From the NCBI RefSeq assembly GCF_000003815.2, contig NC_049988.1, positions 7,511,776-7,575,775 of the forward strand: a DNA stretch of 64,000 nucleotides. The letters run 5' to 3'. Of this stretch, positions 47,080-59,650 are shown in pieces; within the stretch, counting starts at the first letter, position 1; each line of letters opens with the position of its first letter. Below the pieces are notes generated by a model. It had not been told where the DNA came from. It saw nothing but the letters and a program-made list of their open reading frames with translations, and did no database searches. The translations under genes and the position numbers were made by a program. This DNA is from Branchiostoma floridae. Taxonomy: Eukaryota > Chordata > Leptocardii > Amphioxiformes > Branchiostomatidae.

Positions 47080-50000
47080 AACTTTTGCTTTGTACTAAGA
47101 TTTCACAAGCCTCTTACAAACGTTTAAGAAGAAGATACAAAAAACTATTTCAAAGACCGTTGCACAGTTATAGGTGATAATTTGACACAATATTTGGCAG
47201 AATTAAAACGATAAAAACCTTGTTGACAAACATGGTACATTCCAATCGGCAGGTGCAACAAGCATGCATACAGCATGGAAAATTACGTACCGTTTGACAA
47301 GTGGCGAGCGGAGGGGCATGCTTGTGTGGAGATTCATTTTTCGACGCATGAAAAAGTTATAAAAACCGTCAGTACACTCTTGAAGCTGCCCTTTTAATCA
47401 CAATCATGGTAACAGGAGCAAGGACAAGACAATGTTTTCTTCTAACCTTTTAAACATAGCAAACATCATGAATGTAAATAGCACGACATTCGTAAGCTAG
47501 TTTTTGCAACCATTTAAAAGGCAGCAGCATTCAGGATCAATGTACATATTATTTCAAACAAATCATTCAAAACGTTATGGTAAACAGCTCAAGGCAAATG
47601 GTGTTTACTTTGTTAAAAGTGTGCAATCACTGACATAGATATTTTCTTCCTTTACAATCTATTTTCGATTTAAAGAAAAGAAACACATAGAAAAGTGCAA
47701 TGTAATCAAGAGGAAAGTCGTCTATGTATTAGTGTATTTGTTGATTGTCTCATAATGGATATAGCCTGTACGTATATATAAAGGAAAATGTGGTGGTACA
47801 TGTGTGTGTGTTTTGTTCCAGCCCAACCATCCGTTATACTGGCTCGTTTCTAGGTTTCATCAATCGATTAGACGTCTGCATGGCCAATTGAGCTCAGAAG
47901 ATTTCCTCACCGGCTCCAGCCTAATTTGAACTCCCATGAGACAGTGATAAATTTTAGTGCATTGCCACAGGTAGGACACCTGTCGCCAAGGCGTGTTAAG
48001 TGATGATGACTATATGACCATTTCATATGGCAATGGTTTTGGGATCCAGCCGTAAAACTATAATATCGATGTTTTCGGCGTTTTAATGTTATTTGCTATT
48101 GGAAAACAAAACAATGAGAATATAAACAGACACGGTAATAGTGCTAAGTACTATAAAACATTTGATCTTAAAGTTAAGATCACTGCCACACCTTTTGGTG
48201 TAAAGGTGTGTCAATCTTAATGATCACCCATCCAATTTCTTTAGCCCTTGGGCCACACTTGAACCTATGTTGTGCAGGGACTAAAGCAAGGGACTATTTC
48301 ACTGTTTTTATGATGAACATGTATTGTTTTAGTCCTTTCCGTATGAACAAACAAACCTTCAGTGTGTATTCACGGAATGTCTACATGCACTGCGTATTGC
48401 TTGGGCGTTCTGGTGACACTTTACAACTGTTCTCTACACATCACAAGTAGTTAAGGCTTACCAGTTGATCGGCATCTTCCCTGCCGGCATGATGGTGTAT
48501 GAATCTCCTTCTGTCAGCTGTAGCGGGTGTGTATGGATAGTCCTATCTCATCGGTCCGTGGTGTCTGGAAAGTTAAGAGGAATATGCGTCTCAGAACAGT
48601 CATCAGTCACATAAAGCGTGTGATAGAACTTCATGTGGTAACAAACAAGTGAACCGATGCTTGCTACAGTTTTTAAAAACTTCTATCTCCAAAGTTGCTC
48701 AATTAAATGAAATGAAGATAACAACCAAGTCGCTACCAAGGAAACAGAAAGTCAAAACAAGTATACAGACATTCTAGAAGCGGTTGCGTTTGCTTTTGAG
48801 GGGAGCGCTGATTCACAATTTTCAAAATATGGACCAAGTTCTGGGATGGCTAAAACGATTTTCCCAGCTTAAGAACATAGTCTACATGATGTTGAAAATT
48901 ACAAATCAGAACCCTAATGGAAGACAAAATAAACGCCGCCACCCCTAGAAGGCCTGCAAAGAATGCAATAAAAAATCGCGCGCACAGCTATGATCCTCTG
49001 GCTATAAACGTCTGTTAAAGATAAACCTTTAACGACAAGCGTCTCCCGACCTAGGACAGAATCACTCCCATCGAAGTCAGGTTGGTGTCAAATGGGGACA
49101 CTTTGGCGCCCGGTTGGCGGCAGGTTGCGTTTAGGGAATCGAACTTGATCTTTCTTGATGAAACTCGCGCCTCTCTGATGGCACTTGGGTAAAATGAAGT
49201 TTTAGCTCGTTTCAAATCACCCCGACTTACTTTGTGTCACTACTGTAGTTATGCTAAGTCATCTGAGGTTACTGAGATATGAGAATATATTGCAATAATA
49301 CCGACTTTGCTATTCTTGACATTCCTACGAATTCGAGGATGCTAACCAATAGCAGACAAAAACAGTATTTTCTGTATCGTTCGCAGAAGATTGTTGTGGA
49401 TGGAAGAGGATGGAAACGAAATTTGACGGCTAATTTCTAATTTGTTACGTCACTATCTCATGGACTTGACCTTAGAAGACCCTTGTTTCGCAAGGCACGC
49501 CGGTAGAGTAATAGTAACGATTTGTAGCCTTTGGCAGTCGGCCCTACGTAATAAATGAGACGGCAGTTTATTCCGGTGGTTTTCATACCTCAAAGTGGCG
49601 GGGAGGGGCGGTCGTGGATAGAGTCAGCGATGAGGTCGATTGTGAGGGCGAGATTTTGTCACTTATTCGAATTTTTTCATCAGGAAAATTGATCACGAAC
49701 AGGACACGAAAGGGGTCAGTCGATCATATACTAGAAAGTACACCCCCTTCTCTCAGTCATATCATCCATACTCTATGACCTTCCAGGATAACATGTAAAA
49801 CCTACATACTAAACAATAGTTTCAAAAACGCAGTCTTTCTTTTCTTGTCGAGATCTGTTCTAGATCTTTTTTCAAAGTTTCTACATTCAAAATCTCATTC
49901 AAACGCTTTGTTTCTCCTTCATTCTTTTACTATGTGCACCTGATAATTTCCTTTATTTTGTAGCATTTCCCATTTCAAAAAAATTATACAGCTTTACAAT

Positions 50001-51800
50001 TTTTGACCTGAAAACATTGTTTTCAACCTAATATAAAAGATACATACATATATATGAAAAATAAAGCGCAAGGCATGGTATATCCAAGTTCTGTAATTGA
50101 TAAACTTGAAACTATCTAGAAGCTCAATAAGTTGATAAGGAGAAGACGGTTTTTGAAGAGTTTCCACACAAGTAGTTGACTTGTTCTGGCTGTTCCTGTG
50201 CTTCTAACGCTCGGGGTTGTGTCAGCAGGTCCTGTCTTTGATGAATAGGTGCGGACCACGGGGTTAGCTCTGTACTGGAGATGTATTAGCGCGGCCGCTG
50301 GGCTACATAAAGTTGATTAAACAGTACACATCGTTCATAGATCTCTCTGTTAGAGAGGAGACACAATTCATCACTTTGTCTAACAGCTATACACTCACCA
50401 CACATTCTTGTCACAAGCTGTTTGGATGTACGTTCATGTCTTATACATCAAGAATACCAAGAAAGTTTTTTTGCATAACTCGGTTCTTCTTGGGATCCGA
50501 TGACAGATAATATAGAGGGGACAGGCTGATAAAAGATTAGATGGGATTTATGGTCTGAATAATGGTACGAATATTCACTATAGTCCAGAACAGTTGCGTC
50601 AGGTTGGCAATGGTCAACATTGTAATGCAACATAGGTGTCGCTCTTCACAGATACGGTTCCAAATGCAGTTTGTTGCCGTGCGATGCTGGTACAATTTGA
50701 ACCAGTCATAATTGCCCTGAGGAAGTTGACAGACGGTCAACGAAAGTTCCATTAAATAAAATACTATGTTGTGTACATATGGAATTTTGTTATTCAATAT
50801 CCACTTGAACTAGTCCACTAGAAACGCGTTTCACATATATCATATTTTCTTAATTGGATTTAGAACGACTCTTGTCCTATGACCTAGATGGTGACAATAG
50901 AATGTTTTGAGTAAGGGTACTCAAAATTTTACTATTGTATAAAACATTGTATAAAAAAGAAATCCCGGCCACTATCACCCTTAAGTAATCCAACCTCCGT
51001 TAGGAGAATATACAAGGACCGCTTTACATGTTATAGGTATATATGAAAAGGCCTTATTGAGAAGGAGGACGTAAAGGGCATAAACATGACACATAGACAT
51101 GAACTTGACATTATCAGAGCCAAATAATAAAACTCACACAGGCGAAATGCTAACAAGTTTTCAAAGCTCTTCCGTGTCCCCTAGCCAATTTCTAAATGTA
51201 CTCTTGTCAAACGGAAGGTAAACGAAGTGTATAGCCGGAAACTCCGAAGGGGAGTGGATGATTACACCACAAGTTTCAAAGCGCCCTTTCCTGTATGTTA
51301 CCTTCAAACTTCCGCCATAACACATAAGCTCTAACGAGATCAACAGGAAGAACTAACTCTAATTGCATCTAGCAATCGAAAGGGGACCTTGGATCGACGA
51401 AAAAAGAACCGAGTTCAGTCAACGAGATGAGAGCAAACTTGGACCGTGGAGAATTAAAGCACACTGCAACAGACAGGCGAGACGTCTAATTATCTTCTTT
51501 AACGTTAGGAACTAGGAAGTATATTTCTAATCGAAGCCGCTACATCAGGCTCCCCATAAGGCCAGTTACGCTACACAAGCGAAGGACGTCGTTATTGGTA
51601 TAAGGTTATGATGAAGAACGCTTTCAACGCTTAACAAGTTTCTATGGAGGACTGGCGGTCAGAAAACGAGAGAAAAAAATTCCTAGTTGTAGTTCTAAAA
51701 ACAACATCGGGCAGGCGTTCATGTACATACACAGTATGATGTTAACCACGCTAGTTTTTGGTATGCACGCAAACAGACACACGTATCTATACACATTTAT
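47080..51800. other. Intergenic, no gene recognised
   Basis: I looked for exons with matching splice sites on both strands and for RNA genes and found none I can support. The stretch is AT-rich with a few GC-richer patches (about 48.9-49.1 and 49.55-49.65 kb). Confidence 0.4.
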
Positions 51801-51811
51801 GTACACGCGCG

Positions 51812-51928
51812 GACACACACACACACAAACACACACACACGGGCACACACACACACTGCGTGCAAGCATCAAAACACACGCACTGACAATTACAAACACG
51901 TATTACACGCGCATTTACGCACATACGT

Positions 51929-51960
<32 letters not shown>

Positions 51961-51996
51961 TCAGAAAACACAAACACACACACACAGACAATCACA
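51812..51996. repeat. Interrupted (CA)n microsatellite
   Basis: CA runs at 51812-51856 and 51934-51960, with shorter runs to 51996, are separated by variant units. Long frames across this stretch are products of the repeat. Confidence 0.9.
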
Positions 51997-52544
51997 CACA
52001 TATACAAATGTACGCACTTGATTATCCATATTCTCGTTGACTTTGAAACACGAATCCTGAAAGTAATATCATCAAAGTGACCTTGACCGACGAACCATTT
52101 GCCTGCAAACGGCTCCCACTTCGACCCATCCTTCATCAAGAAAAGTACCCCGCTAACATCTGACCCTATATCCGCCTCACGTTCCCCTAATGACCGAGCC
52201 TCAGGACTAGACACAGAAACAATCAAGACCAACCAGACACAGACACAATTTGTCTGATTCACTTGTTAAGGCATGTCTAGAATGCAAGACCAGGCTTACA
52301 CTACTTGTGTATTGCGGTCTTATTGCAGTAACTTGCATTGAAAAAGTGGCCACTACAAAAATATACGATTAATTGATAGAAAAATAGAAGTAGAGAATAA
52401 CTAACTCGTCAAGTAGATAAAACTTTGAATAAGACACACTGTATGTAAAATGCATACCATATGGAATTGAAAGAGAATATTCCTTATAAATAAAAGACTA
52501 AAAACAGACAAACATATAGATAGATAGATACATAACTTTCCCAC

Positions 52545-52581
52545 GAGCATGAACTTGCAATAAAGATTATTATTATCATCA
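52545..52581 (+). repeat. LINE 3' tail
   Basis: GAGCATGAACTTGCAATAAAG followed by (ATT)n-type repeats is the 3' terminus of a non-LTR retrotransposon. Nearly the same sequence ends another copy at 60592-60630. The bodies upstream are not recognisable as coding. Confidence 0.55.
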
Positions 52582-54108
52582 TATAACATTACATGCATAC
52601 GCCACGCATATATGAACGAATACGGACATAATATATATACATACACATGGATAGATACATGGGTTTGAATATAGGTGACAAAATTGACAGGTTAATAAGT
52701 GTTATTCTTACCAAAACTTCAAGAAAACGACATCCTAGATGACTCTGTGGCGTTTGACACTAAACGAGACACTTCTCTCCTTGTATCTCACATAGGGAAA
52801 GTTCACACAATCTCCAACGGAGTAGAGGCATGGGCAGGAATGCCACAGTAAGACTACGGTTGCTTTTTCACCATTGGATGGCATCTGCTAACATTCAGCA
52901 CCAAGGACAGGTCTGGCTGTGCGTGATTGCTACGGATCAGACTAATTTATTTCATGATGACAAAATTCTAATCTCACAAGCACGGCCACGTATAGAACGC
53001 ACGACTGAGCTGTCCCTTTGCATACGAATGTCTAAACGTACATTTGGTCGCATATATTTTTATCCTGAATGGTTGGAGGTTGCATTACCGAGCACGCATA
53101 TCCACAGTTAACAGTGTGGTATTGGGAAAAAGCGAAAGACGGTTGGAATAAATCAAGATGGCTTTTGACGTGTCTCTTGTGATTGACACAAGTCACGGAC
53201 GATTTCGTTTGCCCGATGAGGTCAGATATGCGCGGGTAACGACAACAGAGGTGCTGTGTATACATAGATTAACGCTACATTTACTGACCGATTGCATGCG
53301 GTTGAATCACCTATGGTGCTCGCGGAGGCAGTTACAGTAGGCGTGAAATGGACGGGCTACGAGAAGGGTCAACCAAATTGTCTTCAACATCCGCGGTGAC
53401 ACATAGTCATGGGGTGGTCGTAAGGTCAAAATAGCAGTCATTAATCTACACTAACAGGTATTTAAAGTGTGACATGAACATGTACATGCCTATAAGCATG
53501 CTACCAAGGAATTTCGCGGATTCAAAGTGAAACATGTTTTATTATTATCAACCTAACTATTCAAGTTCATATAATTATCATGGAATTCCAAAATTCCAAA
53601 ATTCATGGAAGATATTTGTCTAATTTGAAATGTTGATGAATTCAAATGTTTTGTTGTGTGTTTATATGGATTGCTCCTTGGTTTAACAAAGCGCACAATC
53701 AAGAGCAAAACTATCCCTTGACTTTCTAGCGGGTCGTTAGGGCACCACGCAGAATGCGTACAGGATAACTAAAAAGTTAGGAATGAATGATATGACTTAG
53801 TGTGCGTATGTCATGGCCTAGGGCAAAATATATTAAAGATATGGTTCTAGATATCCTTCGAATTCAATTATCGTATCGAGATAGAGCAATATGGCTATAA
53901 GATATAACAGCATAATGTGTACGTGCCTTTTAAGTCACATATCCCTCGCCTTACAAACTCTATATCACAAGTATACAAATCTTATTGCAAAGAATAGCGT
54001 TGCAGGTACTTGGTAACTACCCCTTCCCGGTGATTTTACCTGCCACGGTTCGAAGTCAATGAGAAAAATTTCGGGGCATGTTAGTCCTAGCCTGGTGCCA
54101 AGATCTGG

Positions 54109-54216
54109 TAGCCTGAGTATCATCCTCCGTAGTAACCGCTGGCTCTCGACTTTCGCTTGCTAACTAACTCCGTGGTTAGCAAGCGAAAGTCGTGAGCCAG
54201 CGGTATACCCTGGCGA
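54109..54216. mobile_element. Hairpin MITE-like element with 29-base arms
   Basis: The arms 54136-54164 and 54175-54203 pair with one mismatch around a 10-base loop. The outer sequence starts TAGCCTGAGTAT and ends ATACCCTGGCGA, a weaker inverted pair resembling the TAGCCTGG family. I found no clear target duplication. Confidence 0.6.
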
Positions 54217-56366
54217 AGGCTTCCACGGTCCAAGTAGTGTCCACTTTTCTTTTCTTATCTTCCTATAGATCTAGAATGTCTATCTTGCAACAATCTAGCA
54301 TCCAGGACACCCTGACAAAGGCTTCCAATGTCCACGTCCTGTCCAGTTTTTTTCTTCTTATCCCTGATCGATACATATGTACTCTGCCATTGATGAATTA
54401 TTTCTCCCCACGCCCTTCTGTAAAATATGTGTATTTTCGCCACACGCAATGACCCCGTACCGATCTGTAGCACCGGATAACTAATACCCAATCTCCTAAT
54501 ATGGTCATATGTATCGATCCGCCGTTTCCCTGGCGACAGGGGATCGATAATCGAGAAAACGCCTCCTCTGAATTATGCACAAGGTTCTCCTCTGCGTGAA
54601 CTGTCCTTGTCTAACGTCTCACCGGACATGGTTCGCTCTATAGGTTTCATTGTAGTTCGTTTGGAAGGAAATGCGTTGTGTTAACCCTAGCGCGTGGTAC
54701 TCAGTGTACATGGGTTTTGATGGATTTTGCTGCACTTCTAAAGAAAACCGCTAGCCTTCACGAGGGCGCTCGTAAAAGAAGCAAACTCTACGAGAATACT
54801 CCTAGCCTTCGAAGCATCATGAATCCTATAGAGACCAACTTCGACATGTTATACTCCTCCCTGTTTATTTCCCTCTTGGCCCATCTTTCACAGGTCATGA
54901 ATACAATTAGCCGATGCTCTAATGTAGTCCCAAAGCGCTCAGTAATCCAGGGAGTCAATTTATTGGTAAGAAACACCTGTAATGGAGACGCCCACCTTCA
55001 GCCAGGTTTAGAAGGCATAATCTACGGAGCCATTTCATAAATCCTCCTACGTGCACTAAAAGTTAGCGCAAGGCAAGGGTAACTACTAATGTTATATCGG
55101 CTAGCCACATAAGAATGTCCTTACACTGAAAAATACGTAACCCAGTCACTAATCTCTACCAGGGTGTAGGCTGGGTTCCCTCGTCGCTGTAAGCTTAGCT
55201 TCTATTCCCGCCTCGCTAACTAAGACCTTTCGGTGAGATTTTTTAACCCGCTTGAAGCAGATGCAAGGTTCCGACTCATTTTATTTTGCTTTAAGCATGT
55301 TTTTTTCCAACCTTTAGTACTCTTTTCTAGGAATGCTTTTGTACTCTTATGGTCCACCTTCTCATACAATTGCAATAAACAGCCATAGCTCTGAATAGCA
55401 TTCTTCATGGGGGGCCTGTGGTTAAATTTCCTCGGGGGCATGCTGCTCCTAATGCCGAAGAAGTAGCCTGAGTAGTGCCTGGCAACATGTAGTCTAACGT
55501 TCATTTCATGTACATTCGAGGTTACAAAAGACGTCACTTCTATCAACTATGGCATTGAGAGAAAAATATGATTTCGGTTTCCCGGGACACATTTATTACC
55601 CCCTAAGGATACTAATGGGGTTTTGAAGCATTTTAATCTGTGTTACCTTGTCCCTAGAGGATATTCCAAGAAGTCATTCACCTATAGAACATTGCCTTTT
55701 ACATTGTGTTTGCCACACATTATGGAATTCTTTTTAAAGGTTATTTATTGTATGCTCAGTATAGTGGCCTTTTCCTTGTTGAAAAATCCCATTCATAATA
55801 ATTCTCAATGACATGAGGTGTATATCATACGCGCTTATGAAATATTATCTTATGAGCTTCATTCCATGTTTAGGCTTGAAGTGATTCTTACTTTTATTGG
55901 AATTATTATCCCTTGTTACAAGTAATCGTCATATGGGCTGAACGACTGTTGGAAACCGTACACTCCGAAAACAGCACGCTACATAAAATTATAAGCCTCC
56001 AAAAGGAAGTCCAGCTAAAAAGGCCTGCTATGAAGCATGCACTCACGCATTCAATTTTGTTAATATACTGCATAAAGAGCCGCCAAATCTAAGTTCAGTC
56101 TTTCTTACAATCCAATTTATTCCAAGTTTGCTTTCTTTTGGCATTCCGCTCCCATTTTTCATTTAGGAAAAATCCTCAGTCTTGCATACATCAATATCAT
56201 CAGGCAGTCCGATAGACAAGTCAAATTATATATCTTATATACATGAACGTTCTATGCGCTCAAAAGGAGCGCAGAATATGTCTAATTGCTTTGATAGACC
56301 AATAGTGTTGTACAGCGTTTTGAACCAATTCTATCGCTCACAAGTCAAACCGATAGATTTAAGTGT

Positions 56367-56602
56367 ACAGATGCGACACAATCGTAAAGAAGAGTTTCAG
56401 TTTATGGGAAATATCAGACAAAAGTCTACCGTCCATAGTAAGTAGAAGTCGATACCATGACCTACCGCAAATGCTGTCAAAAATACAGATGCGACATAAT
56501 GACAAAGAAGAGTTTCAGTTTAAGGGAAATATCAAACAAAAATCTATCGTTAAATACAAGTCAATACCACGATCTACCGCAAATGCTGTCAAAAATACAC
56601 CC
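56367..56602. repeat. Tandem duplication of a 118-base unit followed by a C-rich tract
   Basis: Units starting at 56367 and 56485 with ACAGATGCGACA align to their ends (ACCGCAAATGCTGTCAAAAA) at about 85%. A CCCCAC-rich simple tract follows at 56603-56635. Confidence 0.7.
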
Positions 56603-58810
56603 CCACCCCCCCACCCCCCCACCCCCTACCCCAAGAAAAAAGGGACGTTGGAGGTTTTTACCTGGATTTCTGTGCTGTCTGATGAAGGTACGCCAGGTGA
56701 AATACAACCCCCTTCTTGAAATGGGTCACAAACGTCCCCCGGTAGCGCTCAGCAATGCATATATGCATGACCGAACGACACGCGCGCTTCCGGAAGTGAT
56801 CGTTCTATTGAATTACGATGGATTAACGATTTATCGCCTGCGTCGTCATGGCAACCGTGCGGTCGATGAGACATGTCGTGAGACAGAACGAAGACGTTGG
56901 CAATATCTGCTTGCACCTGTCACCTGTCTTAAGTGCACGGCGTCCGAAACGCGCCTCAGAAGCAATTCTTCAGTCTAAAAATATTTGGGCAAACGTAACG
57001 GGTTTCTCACAGCTGCCCAATCTTGAACTTGATACAATCAGTCAATTGATATGTAATAAGAAAACTTGAAAGTTTGTCGCATTTTATTTTTAACAAAAAC
57101 CTGTACAATAAAAGCTAATACAAAAGATACAACATAATACAAGACGGAAACATCAACATAGGGTTACAATCATGTTCTTTATTACCTCAGGTATTTGCTG
57201 TTGGCAATGATGATGATGATGTATTTCTTATTTGGTTTTTAATATATCGTTGCACCAAGTTCTGGGGGTAACATGTTTAGGTATTATAAGAAATTTACAG
57301 TTTTCAATCATATGTGCCTGGTATATTAGATATATTTCTTTTGAAGCCCAGTATTCAATCAAATATTCATGGATGCTGTCAACATTTGTCGAAATAGCCA
57401 GCCCAGCAAGCCTAAGTCGGTAACTTCAACTTAAAAAAATATCTCTAAGCTCCTCTAAGGACAGAAATGATGTTCCTCTTCCACTGATATCCCTTCTATT
57501 CCTTTTCCCTTTACACACCTCTCACGGGCGGAAGTTAAGAAGAGCTATCCGACTGTCCATTATGTCATTACAACAGAAAAGTGGCTTCAGGTAATTCGTT
57601 CAGAAGATGGTATCAGAAGCGATGGAGGCTTCTGCGAACCCATTTCCTGTACATCTCCTTTTTCTGCCTACCTGATAGCATCTACTGTAATATATTTCCC
57701 TCGGCAACAAAGCACTTCAGTACAGCCTAAGATGATGGAATTAGGGGGTTTTGCTCTGAGCGTAAGCCGGTAAAATCCCCCCATCCCTCCGTTGAGGCAC
57801 ATCGGACTTCAACTAAGACATCATCTAGCATATCAGTATCAGGTAAAGCTTGTAAAGGCATTCCGATATCACAAATCTCACCAAACAGATTCCTGTATAA
57901 AGTCTGTATTTCTTTCTTGAACGAAGATCTTCTTGCAAACCAACCTTTTTAAAGTTATAAGATGGACCAGAAGATTCTCGTTTAAAGTTTCGATTATCAT
58001 CAGTACTTCTGCACGTATGTGTCAAAAGAAGTCCAATGGCATAGCTGAAAAAAATGTACAAGTCTGTCTAAAAGTACAACATCCGGCACATATGTATCTG
58101 AATGAACTGTGAACAATTAAAGGTATGGAGGCATCTAAATTTCTGCATGGAATTGATCTTATGGCATTTTTATACCATGTTCAGACCAAAAATGCGTATT
58201 TGTGACCAAAAATGTATACTATCAATTTGTACTCTGGTATTGAAAATAAATCACCTGGAATTCGGAATGGAGACATTCATGGCATAGGCCCATGACATAG
58301 GACTTCATTCACATTTGGCATGGCATACACACTGGTTGTGGATTTTTTTGCTATTTCTTAACAAAAAAAGTTCTTCCCAAATTCACTTGTTTGTTTGTCT
58401 GTTAATTGGCTTATGGTTTTCTGACGTTGCGTCTCTCCATTATCTGAATCAGTAAGACAATACGGTCACCAACGGGTCGATACTTAATACTTTAACTCAA
58501 GTGGTGAGGGCGGAGCAAAAAATTCTCATCAATTACAGCCTGTAATTAACGATTTTCCTGTCCATTTACATGTAATATTGCCAACAAATCTTAATATAGG
58601 GTTAGATTTCTATCGAACGTTAACAGCATTTACCAGAAGATCTCCCTTAAGAGCAAGCTTGCTGTGATAAAATTACTGCGGTGTACATTCACTTTGTTTT
58701 GATCGTTTGGAATGGATTTTTTCAAATATTAATATTTCTATTTTTTCTGAATGACTAGGTACATAATTATATATTTATCAACCCAAATTTGTGAAGAATT
58801 TTTACAAATT

Positions 58811-59568
58811 TGACGAGGAGGATGGGATTCGAACCCACACGTGACAAAATTACTGCGTTGTACATTGATCTTTTCTGTCGTTTTAAATGATGATTTTTTT
58901 TTCAAATATAAATACTTACTTTGTTTTGATGCAATTTTCAAATATAACTATTTCTAAAATTTCTATGAATGCCTAGATACATAATTAGATATTTAGTACC
59001 CCAAATTTGTGGAGAAAAAGAAATAAAAATATTTGCCGACGATGATGGGATTCGAATCTATCTGTGACAAAATTACTGCCGTGTACATTTACTTTGTTTT
59101 GATGTAATTTTCAAATATAACTATTTCTAAAATTTCTATGAATGCCTAGATACATAATTAAATATTTAGTACCACAAATTTGTGGAGAAAAAGAAATAAA
59201 AAATATTTGCCGACGAGGATGGGATTCGAATCTATCTGTGACAAAATTACTGCCGTGTACATTTACTTTGTTTTGATGTAATTTTCAAATATAACTATTT
59301 CTAAAATTTCTATGAATGCCTAGATACATAATTAAATATTTAGTACCCCAAATTTGTGGAGAAAAAGAAATAAAAAATATTTGCCGACGAGGATGGGATT
59401 CGAACCCACCCATGACTAAATTACTGCGATGTACATTGACTTTGTTTTGATCGTTTTAAATGATGAATTTTTCAAATATAAACATCTATAAAATTTCTCA
59501 GGGTGACTAGATATATAATTAAACATTTGTTACCCAAAATTTGTGAAGAAAAAAATAAAACTATTTAT
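58811..59568 (-). repeat. Tandem array of tRNA-Ser 3' halves with flank, period about 175
   Basis: The T-arm and acceptor 3' half of the neighbouring tRNA (marker GATGGGATTCGAA) recurs at 58821, 59044, 59219 and 59392, each followed by the same AT-rich spacer. In place of the tRNA 5' half, each unit runs into TGACAAAATTACTGC. Spacings are 223, 175, 173 and 184 bases. The B box is intact in the copies at 58821 and 59392 and changed (TTCGAATCTAT on the plus strand) in the middle two. Confidence 0.8.
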
Positions 59569-59650
59569 CGACGAGGATGGGATTCGAACCCACGCGTGCA
59601 GAGCACAATGGATTAGCAGTCCATCGCCTTAACCACTCGGCCACCTCGTC
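59569..59650 (-). tRNA. tRNA-Ser (anticodon GCU)
   Basis: This 82-base class II tRNA starts GACGAGGTGGCCGAGTGG and has anticodon loop CTGCTAA, a long variable arm, T loop GGTTCGAATCC and end CCTCGTCG. The seven acceptor pairs (GACGAGG/CCTCGTC) all match and the last G is the discriminator base. It reads AGC/AGU codons. A T-run terminator (GTTTTATTTTTTT) follows within 15 bases. All stems pair, so it is probably functional. Confidence 0.96.

Noticed and set aside
51721..52080. 119-codon His/Thr-rich frame
   Set aside because: It is a translation of the CA microsatellite.
54678..55040. 120-codon plus-strand frame
   Set aside because: It begins with GTG, has no splice support and matches nothing. 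It is likely a chance open frame.
56457..56978. 173-codon plus-strand frame starting with ATG
   Set aside because: It is built from a 118-base tandem duplication and a CCCCAC-rich simple tract, and its composition is not protein-like. No family is recognised.
58811..59650. CRISPR-like array
   Set aside because: The repeats of about 175 bases are diverged tRNA-Ser halves with shared spacers in a eukaryotic context. There are no short conserved repeats with unique spacers and no cas genes.
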